From Sabulitectum sp964571965 (GTDB lineage: Bacteria > Fermentibacterota > Fermentibacteria > Fermentibacterales > JCC-6): 64,000 nt of DNA. The notes below the pieces were generated by a model. It was not told where the DNA came from and did not search any database. It saw nothing but the letters and a program-made list of their open reading frames with translations. The position numbers were made by a program, and so were the translations under genes. How positions within the stretch are numbered: the first letter of the stretch is position 1; every line of letters begins with the position of its first letter. Shown here in pieces: positions 1-8,394 of this stretch. The stretch is from assembly GCA_964571965.1 (NCBI GenBank), contig CAZNFQ010000002.1, positions 1-64,000 of the forward strand, read 5' to 3'.

Positions 1-928
1 GCATGGTCAGGATAGGGATCTGAGTAATAGAACCCTTTCTGCCCTTGATACGGCCTGCCCTTTCGTAAATGCTTGAAAGGTCGGTGTAAAGATAACCGGG
101 GTAACCTCTTCTTCCCGGCACCTCGCGCCTTGCCGCACTGATCTCTCTGAGAGCATCGCAGTAGTTGGTCATGTCCGTGAGAATCACGAGAATGTGCATA
201 TCCTTCTCGTAGGCAAGATACTCAGCTGCTGTGAGTGCCATTCTGGGTGTGCTTATCCGTTCGATTGCAGGGTCATCCGCAAGGTTCAGGAAGACCACGG
301 CCCTGTCCATTGCGCCGGTGGCCCTGAAGTCTTTGATGAAGTAGTCCGCTTCCTCGAAGGTGATGCCCATGGCTGCGAAGATAACCGCAAAGTTTTCTTC
401 TCCGCCTGTCACTTTGGCCTGCCTTGCGATCTGTGCGGCAACGATACTGTGAGGCAGACCGTTGGCGCTGAAAATTGGTAGCTTCTGCCCCCTCACGAGG
501 GTATTGATCCCGTCGATGGAGCTGAAACCCGTCTGGATGAACTCTGCGGGATAGTCCCTGGCATAGGGGTTTATCGGGGCTCCGTTGATGTTGTTCATCT
601 TCTCCGGAACTATGGGAGGATCTGTATCGAAGGGAGCTCTGGGGCGGCCCTGGCCATCGAAAACCCTGCCCAGCATTTCCGTTGAAACACCCAGTTCCAC
701 TCCCTTTCCGAGAAACCTGATCTTGCTGGTTTCCAGATCGGTTCCGCTGGAACCCTCGAAGAGCTGAACAAGAGCCCTTCTGCTGTCTATTTCAAGAACC
801 TTGCCGTGTCTGATCTCTCCGTTTGAAAGTTCGATCTCCACAAGTTCCTCGAAACTCACATCCGTTACCCTGTCCACCAGCATAAGGGGGCCGGATATCT
901 CGATGGTAGTTTTGTACTCGCGTATCAT
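1..928 (-). CDS. atpB: V/A-type ATP synthase subunit B (partial, N-terminal part)
   Basis: Non-catalytic nucleotide-binding subunit of the V1/A1 head, which alternates with subunit A in the hexamer. Only the first 309 residues are in the window; the C-terminus lies beyond base 1. The ATG at 928 has an AAGGAGG ribosome site a few bases upstream and lies 11 bases after the subunit A stop. The translation opens MIREYKTTIEISGP and contains the family stretches SANGLPHSIVAAQIARQ and TDMTNYCDALREIS. There is no classical Walker A, as expected for subunit B. It is the last visible gene of the ATPase operon; subunit D would be expected next. Identification is firm. Confidence 0.96.
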   Translation of the reverse strand, partial: MIREYKTTIEISGPLMLVDRVTDVSFEELVEIELSNGEIRHGKVLEIDSRRALVQLFEGSSGTDLETSKIRFLGKGVELGVSTEMLGRVFDGQGRPRAPFDTDPPIVPEKMNNINGAPINPYARDYPAEFIQTGFSSIDGINTLVRGQKLPIFSANGLPHSIVAAQIARQAKVTGGEENFAVIFAAMGITFEEADYFIKDFRATGAMDRAVVFLNLADDPAIERISTPRMALTAAEYLAYEKDMHILVILTDMTNYCDALREISAARREVPGRRGYPGYLYTDLSSIYERAGRIKGRKGSITQIPILTM

Positions 929-939
929 TCTCAGCCTCC

Positions 940-2709
940 TTAAGCGCTTTCGAGCCGTATTTTTTCAGCAACGGCTTCGGTTATTTTTTCCTGGAGCCCG
1001 GTAATGGACTCTATATCTTCCTCGGGAAGGTATCTCATCTTGGCGATGTCCTCTGAAAGGGGGAAGTCGAATATCTCCCTTGGAGAAATATCAGCTTTTA
1101 CCGCCTTTGCCATCTCGTCGTGGGTATGCAGGATAGTGGAAAGCATAAGCTGCTGCTTTCTGATGGAAGCAAAAGTGTCCACCGGGTGGAACGCATTCTG
1201 GTGCAGGAAATCCTCTCTGAGGCTTCTGGATGTGTAGAGGATGAGCTGATCCTCGGGGGAAAGACTTTCCGCGCCCACAAGCCTTGCTATCTCAAGGAGG
1301 TTGGACTCGTCCTGCAGAAGGGCCATGGACTTGCGTACCATGTTGACCCATTCCTCACCAAGGTGCTGGTCGTAGTACTCCTTCAGATTCTTCGTGTAAA
1401 GACTGTAACTGTCCAGCCAGCCAATTGCCGGGAAGTGACGCATATAGGCAAGGTTGGCCTGGAGGCTCCAGAAAACCTTGACCACGCGAAGGGTTGCCTG
1501 GACCACCGGGTCGGAAAGGTCTCCGCCGGCAGGGCTCACAGCTCCAACCACCGTAAGGGCCCCTATCCTCTCATGGTCTCCAAGACATCTTACCTTTCCG
1601 GCCCTTTCATAGAATTCGGCGATACGGGTACCGAGATAGGCGGGATATCCTTCTTCTCCGGGCATTTCTTCAAGCCTTCCGGACATCTCCCTCATTGCCT
1701 CGGCCCATCTGCTTGTGGAGTCGGCCATCAGGGCCACGGAGTAGCCCATGTCCCTGTAATACTCGGCAATGGTTATTCCGGTGTAAACGCTTGCCTCACG
1801 GGCGGCAACCGGCATGTTCGATGTGTTTGCAACGAGAACCGTTTTCAGCATCAGGGGCTTGCCGCTTTTGGGATCTTCAAGTTCCGGGAACTCCTGGAGA
1901 ACGTCGGTCATTTCATTACCGCGCTCTCCGCAGCCCACATAAATGACCACCTCAGCGTCGGCCCACTTGGCCAGCTGGTGCTGAATAACGGTCTTGCCGC
2001 TACCGAAGGGACCGGGAACACAGGCTGTACCGCCCTTGCCCACCGGGAAGAAGGCGTCAACTACCCTCTGTCCGGTAATAAGGGGTTCGTCGGGAGCAAT
2101 CTTGGTACTCACCGGACGGGACTGCCTGACAGGCCACTCCTGGTACATTTTCAGTTCTCTGGTTTCACCGGTTTCCAGGGCAACTTCCGCTATGGCTGTA
2201 TCGATGTTGTATTCGCCCTTTTCCTTAACCTTCTTTATCTCACCGGAGACACCCGGAGGGACCATGATTCTGTGTTCTATAAGTTCAGTTTCAGGAACGG
2301 TTCCTATAATTTCTCCGCCTTTGACCTGCGTGCCGGTTTCGATCACCGGCGTGAAGCTCCAGAGTTTTTCGTGGTCAAGGCCCGGAACGTTAATTCCCCT
2401 GGTGATCCAGTCGCCGGCCTGTTCCCTGACCTTGTCAAGCGGTCTCTGAATCCCGTCATAGATGGCTTTCATAAGCCCGGGGCCCAGTTCTACTGAGAGG
2501 GGGCTTCCCGTAAGGTAAACCGGGTCACCGGGTTTGAGACCTCCGGTTTCCTCGTAAACCTGAATGGAAGCCTTGTCTCCCTTCAACTCGATGATTTCGC
2601 CAAGAAGCCTGAAGTCGGAAACGAAGACAACGTCGAACATCTTCGCTCCCTTCATACCGGTAGCTACAACCAGCGGCCCGGCAATCTTGTCTATACTGCC
2701 CTTTAACAT
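940..2709 (-). CDS. atpA: V/A-type ATP synthase catalytic subunit A
   Basis: Catalytic subunit of the cytoplasmic head. The P-loop GPFGSGKT lies at about residues 233-240, followed by the GERGNEMTD and MADSTSRWAEAMRE motifs of the family. At 589 residues it has normal length. I chose the ATG at 2709 because GGAGGAA sits just upstream and the product then opens MLKGSIDKIAGPLV, as other A subunits do. An ATG at 2733 would add eight residues and overlap the F gene by 11 bases. The long bulge region typical of V/A-type A subunits, absent from F-type beta, is present at about residues 110-190. Confidence 0.97.
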   Translation of the reverse strand: MLKGSIDKIAGPLVVATGMKGAKMFDVVFVSDFRLLGEIIELKGDKASIQVYEETGGLKPGDPVYLTGSPLSVELGPGLMKAIYDGIQRPLDKVREQAGDWITRGINVPGLDHEKLWSFTPVIETGTQVKGGEIIGTVPETELIEHRIMVPPGVSGEIKKVKEKGEYNIDTAIAEVALETGETRELKMYQEWPVRQSRPVSTKIAPDEPLITGQRVVDAFFPVGKGGTACVPGPFGSGKTVIQHQLAKWADAEVVIYVGCGERGNEMTDVLQEFPELEDPKSGKPLMLKTVLVANTSNMPVAAREASVYTGITIAEYYRDMGYSVALMADSTSRWAEAMREMSGRLEEMPGEEGYPAYLGTRIAEFYERAGKVRCLGDHERIGALTVVGAVSPAGGDLSDPVVQATLRVVKVFWSLQANLAYMRHFPAIGWLDSYSLYTKNLKEYYDQHLGEEWVNMVRKSMALLQDESNLLEIARLVGAESLSPEDQLILYTSRSLREDFLHQNAFHPVDTFASIRKQQLMLSTILHTHDEMAKAVKADISPREIFDFPLSEDIAKMRYLPEEDIESITGLQEKITEAVAEKIRLESA

Positions 2710-2722
2710 TGCTTCCTCCGAC

Positions 2723-3055
2723 TCACTGTTCATCCTCCGCCATGAGGTCTACCCCCACGGCCCTGATGATCAGGTTCCTTATGGTATCCTCGCCTGTGTG
2801 TTTCGACCCGGAAACCCCCGGAAGGACCACAATGGCCGGAACCGGAAGGCTTACTACCTGATCTATCTCACTCTGGAGGTGATTCAGCATATCCTCGGTG
2901 ATCATTATTACTGCTACTTTTTCTTTTACGAGTTTCCTGAATATCTGAGCGGCTTCCGTTGCGGATTCCGGTGTATAGGTTTCAACTCCAAGTGCCCTGA
3001 AACCCAGAACCGAATCCGCATCACCGATGAAGGCCGTTCTGCCCTTGTCTGCCAT
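2723..3055 (-). CDS. atpF: V/A-type ATP synthase subunit F
   Basis: Small central-stalk subunit of 110 residues that contacts the rotor shaft. The sequence opens with an alpha/beta receiver-like fold (GRTAFIGDADSVLGFRALG) and continues with VAVIMITEDM and PAIVVLPG, which match the family. It sits between subunits C and A, the standard order, with 7 bases to the C stop. Length is normal. No unusual residues were seen. Confidence 0.9.
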   Translation of the reverse strand: MADKGRTAFIGDADSVLGFRALGVETYTPESATEAAQIFRKLVKEKVAVIMITEDMLNHLQSEIDQVVSLPVPAIVVLPGVSGSKHTGEDTIRNLIIRAVGVDLMAEDEQ

Positions 3056-3062
3056 GCTTCTC

Positions 3063-4037
3063 CTATCCTCTGGGAACCCGGGCCTTGAGACGCCTGGGGT
3101 CTATACCGGCTGTTTTACCGGCGGTTACGAGTTTAAGATGAGAAACTTCAAGCTCCCGGTGAAGAACGTAGGCGGCAAGGGGCCCGGGGCTGAACATTTC
3201 CGTAGAGGCCCTCTCCAGAATTTCCAGAATCATTGTGTCCGATTCCCTCTGGTAACCAAGGAAAGAACCGGTTTCAATTCCCTCCTCAAGGGTAATTGCA
3301 GCCGCTTCAAAACCGTTTTTCTCTCCCAGAACGGAAGACAATTTCCTTGACCTGTATGCTTCGGCAACTTCCGCAGGAGTGTGATATCCACCTTTAAGCA
3401 AAACCGCTTCAATCCCGGACTGGGTCATGCTGTCTTCCCTGCATCTTGCTGCCGTAAGAAAGTTCCTGAGTTCTATCTTAACGGCAGGAAGGCTTTTCAG
3501 TGGTTCCGGAAGTTTACCCAAATTATCGGATTCCACTGCGGCCGCAAGTCTGTCCAGAACGGTATCAAGCTCTGCTGCTTGGGGTTTTACAAGTTCCTGA
3601 AGCTCTTCCAGGCAGAGTCTGAAAGACCCGGGAAGGCTGTCCGCCTCTTCGGCATCGTTCCATGCCCTGAGAAGGCTGTCCACTGGTATGGTTCCCGGCG
3701 GTTCTGTTTCAACGTTACCCTCTCCTCCGGAGGCGAGGTTTTTCCACAGGTACCTGGCATTCCGCACATCGCGCCTTAAAAGGATGCCCCTGGTAAAGGT
3801 TTCGTCTCCGGAAAGCTCCCTGAGTTCTTCTTCGGCTTTCGATACTGCAACATGAAGTGCCTTTTCCAGACCTGCATCTCCCTGCATCAGGATTCCGTAC
3901 CATGTTTCTCCCAGAATTCTGAGTACATCGTCCCTGTCTTCGGCAGAGAGGAGCTGGTGCCAGAGCCTGCCTGAAAGAAGAGTGTCCTCCAGGCCACTTA
4001 CCCTGCCGCTTGCGTATGCGTAAGAACTGCCTGACAC
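3063..4037 (-). CDS. atpC: V/A-type ATP synthase subunit C
   Basis: Funnel-shaped central-stalk subunit (homologue of eukaryotic Vma6/d) linking the rotor shaft to the proteolipid ring. The 324-residue product is helical and begins SYAYASGRVSGLEDTLLSG, typical of the family; the C-terminal half has repeated helical hairpins. It follows subunit E by 2 bases and precedes F by 7, the usual E-C-F-A-B order. The call rests on this position plus the N-terminal motif; overall conservation in this family is low. Confidence 0.88.
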   Translation of the reverse strand: MSGSSYAYASGRVSGLEDTLLSGRLWHQLLSAEDRDDVLRILGETWYGILMQGDAGLEKALHVAVSKAEEELRELSGDETFTRGILLRRDVRNARYLWKNLASGGEGNVETEPPGTIPVDSLLRAWNDAEEADSLPGSFRLCLEELQELVKPQAAELDTVLDRLAAAVESDNLGKLPEPLKSLPAVKIELRNFLTAARCREDSMTQSGIEAVLLKGGYHTPAEVAEAYRSRKLSSVLGEKNGFEAAAITLEEGIETGSFLGYQRESDTMILEILERASTEMFSPGPLAAYVLHRELEVSHLKLVTAGKTAGIDPRRLKARVPRG

Positions 4038-4039
4038 TT

Positions 4040-4627
4040 CTAATCCACCTGTCCCTCCAGCGGCAGAAGCCGCGAAAGCTCCATGACCATGGAGTCATGG
4101 TTGAGCTCGGCGATCATTGAGAGGGTTGCATTCAGGCTGATGTCTCCGGCCTGCATGATGATTCCGCCGTGATCATTGTGATTCTCTTCAGAGAGAACAA
4201 AGGTGGTTACTTCGGTAGATTCCTTTTTCAGGAAGTCTGCTGTTATACGGCCGCTGTCATTTGCAGCGGTGATTACTTTTACCTCTCCCTTGAGGTCGCA
4301 CCCTCCGAGAAGGGCCTTGATCATTTCCAGGTAGTCCGGGGCCTGGGCAATTTCTTTCACTGCCTCGATGATGGCCCTGTCAACTATGTGTCTCCTGTGG
4401 CTGAGAAGGGCCTTTTCCATTTCCCTGTGGATGTGGTGTTTCATCCGATGGGCCCTGGCTTCGGTTTTCTTCTTTATCCTCTCCACATCTTTGTGGTGTC
4501 TGTCCTTGATACGGGACTTAACCTGATGCAGAGCTTCACTTCTCTCTTCCTCAGCTGCCTGAATGATCCTGCCGGCCTTCTCCTGGGCGTCTTTCTCTAT
4601 TTTCGCCAGTATGGCCTCTAATGACAT
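4040..4627 (-). CDS. atpE: V/A-type ATP synthase subunit E
   Basis: Peripheral-stalk subunit of 195 residues. The first 100 or so residues form a charged coiled coil beginning MSLEAILAKIEKDAQEKA, and the C-terminal 90 residues form the globular head-binding domain. It is expected to pair with the small H/G-like coiled-coil subunit encoded at the start of the operon. It lies 11 bases after subunit K. Identification is from the coiled-coil architecture, N-terminal motif and operon position. Confidence 0.9.
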   Translation of the reverse strand: MSLEAILAKIEKDAQEKAGRIIQAAEEERSEALHQVKSRIKDRHHKDVERIKKKTEARAHRMKHHIHREMEKALLSHRRHIVDRAIIEAVKEIAQAPDYLEMIKALLGGCDLKGEVKVITAANDSGRITADFLKKESTEVTTFVLSEENHNDHGGIIMQAGDISLNATLSMIAELNHDSMVMELSRLLPLEGQVD

Positions 4628-4638
4628 GCCCTGCCCCG

Positions 4639-5094
4639 CTATCCGATCTGGCCGAGCATGAGGAACGATACCAGGAAGCCGAGGATGGCGTAGAACTCCA
4701 CGAAGACTGCGAGAATAAGAGCCTTTGCGCTGTCATCGGGCTGCTTTGCTGTCATCATTGCTCCACCTGCGCAAACCTTGCCCTGGTGAATTCCTGACAT
4801 AAGACCCGCCAGGGCAATTGGAAGCCCTGCAGCGAATATCTTCCAGGCTATCATCATTGTAAGATCACCCGCTGCTGCAATTTTCCCCAGGAGCAGGAAG
4901 GCGATAACGAAACCGTAGATTCCCTGGGTACCCGGCAAAGCCGAAAGAAGAAGCAGTTTTCCGAACTTCTTGGGATCTACACTCATTACTCCGGTGCTGG
5001 CCTGGGCTGCAATTCCAACCCCTACCGCGCTCCCGATTCCAGCCAGTGCGCAGGCAAGAGCCACGCCCAGATAGGCTACCAGATATACACTCAC
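4639..5094 (-). CDS. atpK: V/A-type ATP synthase proteolipid subunit K (four-helix c-subunit)
   Basis: Membrane rotor-ring subunit of 151 residues with four transmembrane helices in two hairpins. Hairpin one carries LPGTQGIYGF at residues 53-61, with Gln57 in place of a carboxylate. Hairpin two carries Gln104 in SGIHQGKV and Glu133 in FVEFYAILGF. The Thr56/Gln57/Gln104/Glu133 set lines up with the Na+ ligands known for the Enterococcus hirae NtpK ring, allowing for offsets. This suggests, but does not prove, Na+ coupling. There is one carboxylate per four helices, as in V-type rings. Confidence 0.95.
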   Translation of the reverse strand: MSVYLVAYLGVALACALAGIGSAVGVGIAAQASTGVMSVDPKKFGKLLLLSALPGTQGIYGFVIAFLLLGKIAAAGDLTMMIAWKIFAAGLPIALAGLMSGIHQGKVCAGGAMMTAKQPDDSAKALILAVFVEFYAILGFLVSFLMLGQIG

Positions 5095-5119
5095 TTCATC
5101 TCCTCCTTGTGTTGGTTAT

Positions 5120-7084
5120 CTATCTTTCTATCCTTACGTACTTTGGTTCATAGCGAAGGGGTGTGAACGGCATCCCCGTGCCGTCATAGAACTTTCCGAA
5201 AAACTCAACGAACTGCAGACGAGCTGTGTGGATGAATCCGCTGAGTACCGCCATGGCAAGGTTGAACAGATGTCCAGCGGCCAGAACGAGAACCGCCAGC
5301 AGTATACCCACCACTGGTACGGAACCCCGGAGCATTCCTGCAATGTCGTTTATCACAGAGGCGATTATTGCACTGGAAAGGGCCAGGGCAAAAAGCCTTG
5401 AATAACTTAGGACGTCTCCCAGAAGATTCACTATTCCGTAGCAGGCGTATGCCCCGAGACCAACTTTGCCGCCAATGTTGCCAGCTTCCCTTCCCCCCAT
5501 GATGAAGATGAGAAGAGCACCGGCACCGAGCATGCCTATGAGAATCGAATCAACTATTCCCGTGTTGTCGTAGATGTTGAACAGATAGTGATCGAAAAGC
5601 CATGGAAACAGCCCGAGAAGCGAGAGCATCCAGCCTGTCTGATCCACAAATGCCGCGAATCCCTCTCCCTGCCTGAGACGCTTCTTAAGATTCACCACAA
5701 CTCCCCAGGCCAGCTGTATAACTCCGAAGACCAGGGTGAGATAGAGGAACTGGTTTGAAAGAGAGAACGTTTCCCCTGAAGGAACCAGTCGATTCAGGGG
5801 TTCCGCTGCAGCTTGAAGGAGACCCGGAAGCCTGTCATACGCCATTCCGAACCAGCCTCCCAGAATGATACCCCAGAATATGCTTGCAAGCCCTCCCTGA
5901 AAAAGCAGCCTGAAAAGTCTTGAGTTGCCTTGTCTTTTCTCTGTGAAGTACCAGCCTGCAGCTGCTCCCGCGGCAAGGGCCAGACCGTAACCCGCATCAC
6001 CGATACATATGCCGAAGAACATTGCGTAGAAGGGCGCCATGTGTGGAGTTGGGTCCGGGTCGGCTCCCTGGGGACGCCCGTACATATCGGTGAGCATCAG
6101 GTAGGGGTCGGCGGTGGCATTTTCCGAGAGGTGAACCGGCGGGGTTTCTCCCTCCAGGGGTTCAATCTCTGTAAGTTCCACCTCTCCGAGTTTCTCCAGT
6201 GCCGCTCTGAGACCGGACACATCCGATTCCCTTATCCAGGCATGAAGCAGAACTGCCTTCGAGCTGCTTCTTCCGGCGGCGGCGGCACTGCTTTTGAAAC
6301 CGGCAAGCCCCACTGCATCTGAAAGGGCTTCAAAGCGGGGAAGCTCTTCCAGCAGTTCATCGATCTCTTCCTTTAGGTCTTTTTTTCTGTTCAGATTTTC
6401 GTTCAGTGCTGTTTCCAGCTTTTCCAGCTCTTCCGCGGGATCCATTTGATAACCTGAGAAGTCCTCCGCGGCAAAACCTGATTCAGTAAGAGCATTAAGT
6501 ACATCGGTTTCAACATCGGTATGCCACATGGTAAGGGCTCTGGTATCGGAAAGTTTCACGTAATGAAACAGCGGATATTCCTTCTGTATCTCTTCAAGGG
6601 AATTAAACCCCTCGCCGGGGGAAACAACCCCCGCTCTGAAACTGTAGAGGCCGTCTCTGTTGATCTGATCGAATTCCACGGGGAGATCCTGCCACTGTTT
6701 CAGGAATTCCATTCTTCTCTTCGTCTCCTGGGAAGCCGCTTCCAGTTCAGCCAGTTCATCGGCAATGGAGGCGGTTCTCACAGCTGATTTTTTCAATTCT
6801 TCGTCTTCAAGCACTTCCCTGAGCTCTTCCACTGTAAAAACAGCTTCGGGTCCCTTCTTCCTGCCTGCAGAATTTCTGAGAAATGGAATTGCCCTTGCGA
6901 GACATGAGCTCAGCTTTGCCAGTTCCGGGTCTTCCGCTCCGGAAAGCGGAGCAAGCGGACTGTCTTCCACTCCGGAAATATCCAGCAGGTGGATCCTGCC
7001 GGTGTCTTCCATAACGGAAAGAACTTCATCCTTTCTTATGGAGTGGCAAAGTATCTCGGTCTTGACCACCCGATCCCTTGCCAT
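5120..7084 (-). CDS. atpI: V/A-type ATP synthase subunit I (a-subunit)
   Basis: Stator membrane subunit of 654 residues (homologue of eukaryotic subunit a) that forms the ion half-channels. Residues 1 to about 330 are a cytoplasmic helical arm. The C-terminal half has about seven or eight membrane segments, beginning around MAPFYAMFFGICIGDAGYG and including the LLGDVLSYSRLFALAL helix, whose arginine should face the ring. It ends with the conserved GRLxFVEFFGKFY-like stretch (here ARLQFVEFFGKFYDG). The start overlaps the preceding small subunit's stop by one base, indicating coupled translation. Confidence 0.95.
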   Translation of the reverse strand: MARDRVVKTEILCHSIRKDEVLSVMEDTGRIHLLDISGVEDSPLAPLSGAEDPELAKLSSCLARAIPFLRNSAGRKKGPEAVFTVEELREVLEDEELKKSAVRTASIADELAELEAASQETKRRMEFLKQWQDLPVEFDQINRDGLYSFRAGVVSPGEGFNSLEEIQKEYPLFHYVKLSDTRALTMWHTDVETDVLNALTESGFAAEDFSGYQMDPAEELEKLETALNENLNRKKDLKEEIDELLEELPRFEALSDAVGLAGFKSSAAAAGRSSSKAVLLHAWIRESDVSGLRAALEKLGEVELTEIEPLEGETPPVHLSENATADPYLMLTDMYGRPQGADPDPTPHMAPFYAMFFGICIGDAGYGLALAAGAAAGWYFTEKRQGNSRLFRLLFQGGLASIFWGIILGGWFGMAYDRLPGLLQAAAEPLNRLVPSGETFSLSNQFLYLTLVFGVIQLAWGVVVNLKKRLRQGEGFAAFVDQTGWMLSLLGLFPWLFDHYLFNIYDNTGIVDSILIGMLGAGALLIFIMGGREAGNIGGKVGLGAYACYGIVNLLGDVLSYSRLFALALSSAIIASVINDIAGMLRGSVPVVGILLAVLVLAAGHLFNLAMAVLSGFIHTARLQFVEFFGKFYDGTGMPFTPLRYEPKYVRIER

Positions 7085-7431
7085 CAGGTCCTCTCGCCTT
7101 CAACCGCTTTGCGGATAAGTTCCAGGGCTCTGGGGGCCAGCACCGTGGAAGCATCTTCCAGTCTTTTCTTACGCTCACTGAGGGTGCCCTCGAGACTGCT
7201 CTTTAACTCCTCGAGTTCCTCCTGAACCGTTTCCAGACCTTTTTTCTCGTACTTTGCCAGTTCCGTTTCATACTCTTCTTCGATAGCTGAGATCTCGCCG
7301 GGAACTGCGGTCCTGATTCCGCGGGCTCTGCGTTCCGCTTCCTCGACCGTTTCCAGTGCAGATTTTTCAGCGGAGAGTAGGTTGTCAAGTCTGCTGCTCA
7401 ATCGGTTCACCATCCTTTCCATGTTCACCAT
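7084..7431 (-). CDS. V/A-type ATPase peripheral-stalk subunit, H/G-like
   Basis: A 115-residue, almost wholly coiled-coil, highly charged protein with no membrane segment. It is the first gene of the ATPase operon, where the small stalk partner of subunit E (called H in archaea, G in eukaryotes) is normally encoded, and the EE-rich heptads fit that role. Sequence conservation in this family is too weak to prove it. The start is uncertain: ATGs at 7431, 7422 and 7413 are all in frame and none has a convincing ribosome site. Confidence 0.7.
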   Translation of the reverse strand: MVNMERMVNRLSSRLDNLLSAEKSALETVEEAERRARGIRTAVPGEISAIEEEYETELAKYEKKGLETVQEELEELKSSLEGTLSERKKRLEDASTVLAPRALELIRKAVEGERT

Positions 7432-7585
7432 GGAAGACTTGATGAGTGTCCGGGGAACTACAGGCAGTTGTGGATATCACCCCAGAAATCACTCGAAGTA
7501 CGCCAATTATTTTATTACAGCACATTACATTACGGGGTTCTCCACAGGAAGAGGAAGTTTTCAACAAAGCCCGAATGTTGTGTTC
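7432..7585 (-). promoter_or_regulatory. Intergenic region upstream of the V-ATPase operon
   Basis: This 154-base gap is the only sizeable break in the minus-strand run from dnaA to atpB and should hold the ATPase promoter. On the minus strand there is an AT-rich TAATAAAATAATT stretch near 7510-7522 that could supply a -10 element, but I find no convincing -35. Two 9-mers, TTTTCAACA (7558-7566) and TGTGGATAT (7469-7477), match DnaA-box variants also seen in the dnaN/dnaA gap. No terminator hairpin is evident after the bactofilin gene. Confidence 0.4.
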
Positions 7586-7948
7586 TTACTTCTGTTTAGG
7601 TTTTCCCTCCACGGAACTCATACTGCAGTGTCCTTCAAAGAAAACACCCTCCTCTATGATCAGGGATTTCGTGATGATGTCTCCCTCTATTCTTGATCCA
7701 TTCTGCAGTTCAAGCTGTTTATCGGCTCTGATCGTTCCGTTGATGGTCCCTCCGATTACTGCGTGATTTACGATCACGTCTCCCTTTATGCGGCCTTCAT
7801 GGCCTACGGTAAGGGTTCCGGAAACCTTGACCTGCCCGTCAACGAAGCCGTCAACCCTTAAACCTCCGTTGATTTCAAGGGATCCGGTAATCGTGCTTCC
7901 GCCGCCAACCGTGGAATTGATCGAGTTGTATGAATCTTCCTTGGCCAT
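7586..7948 (-). CDS. Bactofilin (polymer-forming cytoskeletal protein)
   Basis: A 120-residue bactofilin. After a short N-terminal tail (about 16 residues), the rest is a right-handed beta-helix built from repeats such as GSLEINGGLRVDG, GQVKVSGTLTVG, GRIKGDVIVNHAVIGG and GSRIEGDIITKSLII. Bactofilins self-assemble into membrane-associated filaments that position cell-wall enzymes. It lies 11 bases after a small membrane protein resembling the N-terminus of bactofilin-partner M23 peptidases. The C-terminal tail is short and basic. Confidence 0.93.
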   Translation of the reverse strand: MAKEDSYNSINSTVGGGSTITGSLEINGGLRVDGFVDGQVKVSGTLTVGHEGRIKGDVIVNHAVIGGTINGTIRADKQLELQNGSRIEGDIITKSLIIEEGVFFEGHCSMSSVEGKPKQK

Positions 7949-7959
7949 AATACTTCCTT

Positions 7960-8313
7960 CTATTCCGGTTCATCCTCTGGAGAACCTGCAGTTGCAAGGT
8001 TCTCGATGACAAGCCTTGTTTCTCTAATTGATTCAAGTTCATTCTCTATGGCATCCAGTCTCTGATTCATCTCAACTGCATTCCTCAGTGAGTCGGAGAG
8101 AGCCTGATTGCGCTGACTCAGTTCTGAATTTCTGGACAGCTCTTCTGCTCCCATAACTAGAATTACAACAGCTGAGGCCACTGCCAACAGGGAAAGAACC
8201 ATTAACAGTCTAAAGGTTATCAGTCTGCCGCCAGTTACTATCCATTGACGCCGGGTTCTATTGGCGTCGTGCGGTATTATATTGACTGTAAAGCTTTTAT
8301 CTCTTCCGGCCAT
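7960..8313 (-). CDS. Small membrane anchor with coiled coil, resembling the N-terminus of bactofilin-associated M23 peptidases
   Basis: A 117-residue protein when started at the ATG at 8313, which has GGAG four bases upstream; a longer frame begins at 8373 without a clear site. Residues 1-30 are cytoplasmic and begin MAGRDKSFTVNIIPHD, which resembles the cytoplasmic head of M23 peptidases encoded beside bactofilins. One transmembrane helix lies at about 33-55, then a periplasmic coiled coil at 58-107 and an acidic tail. No peptidase domain follows. By its place before the bactofilin gene it may be the filament's membrane receptor. Confidence 0.72.
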   Translation of the reverse strand: MAGRDKSFTVNIIPHDANRTRRQWIVTGGRLITFRLLMVLSLLAVASAVVILVMGAEELSRNSELSQRNQALSDSLRNAVEMNQRLDAIENELESIRETRLVIENLATAGSPEDEPE

Positions 8314-8394
8314 TCTACTCCAAGCTGTGTGTCCGGCAACCGCTAACCTAAAACTGTGCCAATCCACGGTCAAACCTGCCTTGACGCCCCGGGA

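Noticed and set aside
1120..2496. A 458-codon open frame antisense to atpA
   Set aside because: It mirrors the atpA frame, its product has no coherent domain pattern, and atpA is certain. It is a by-product of codon bias.
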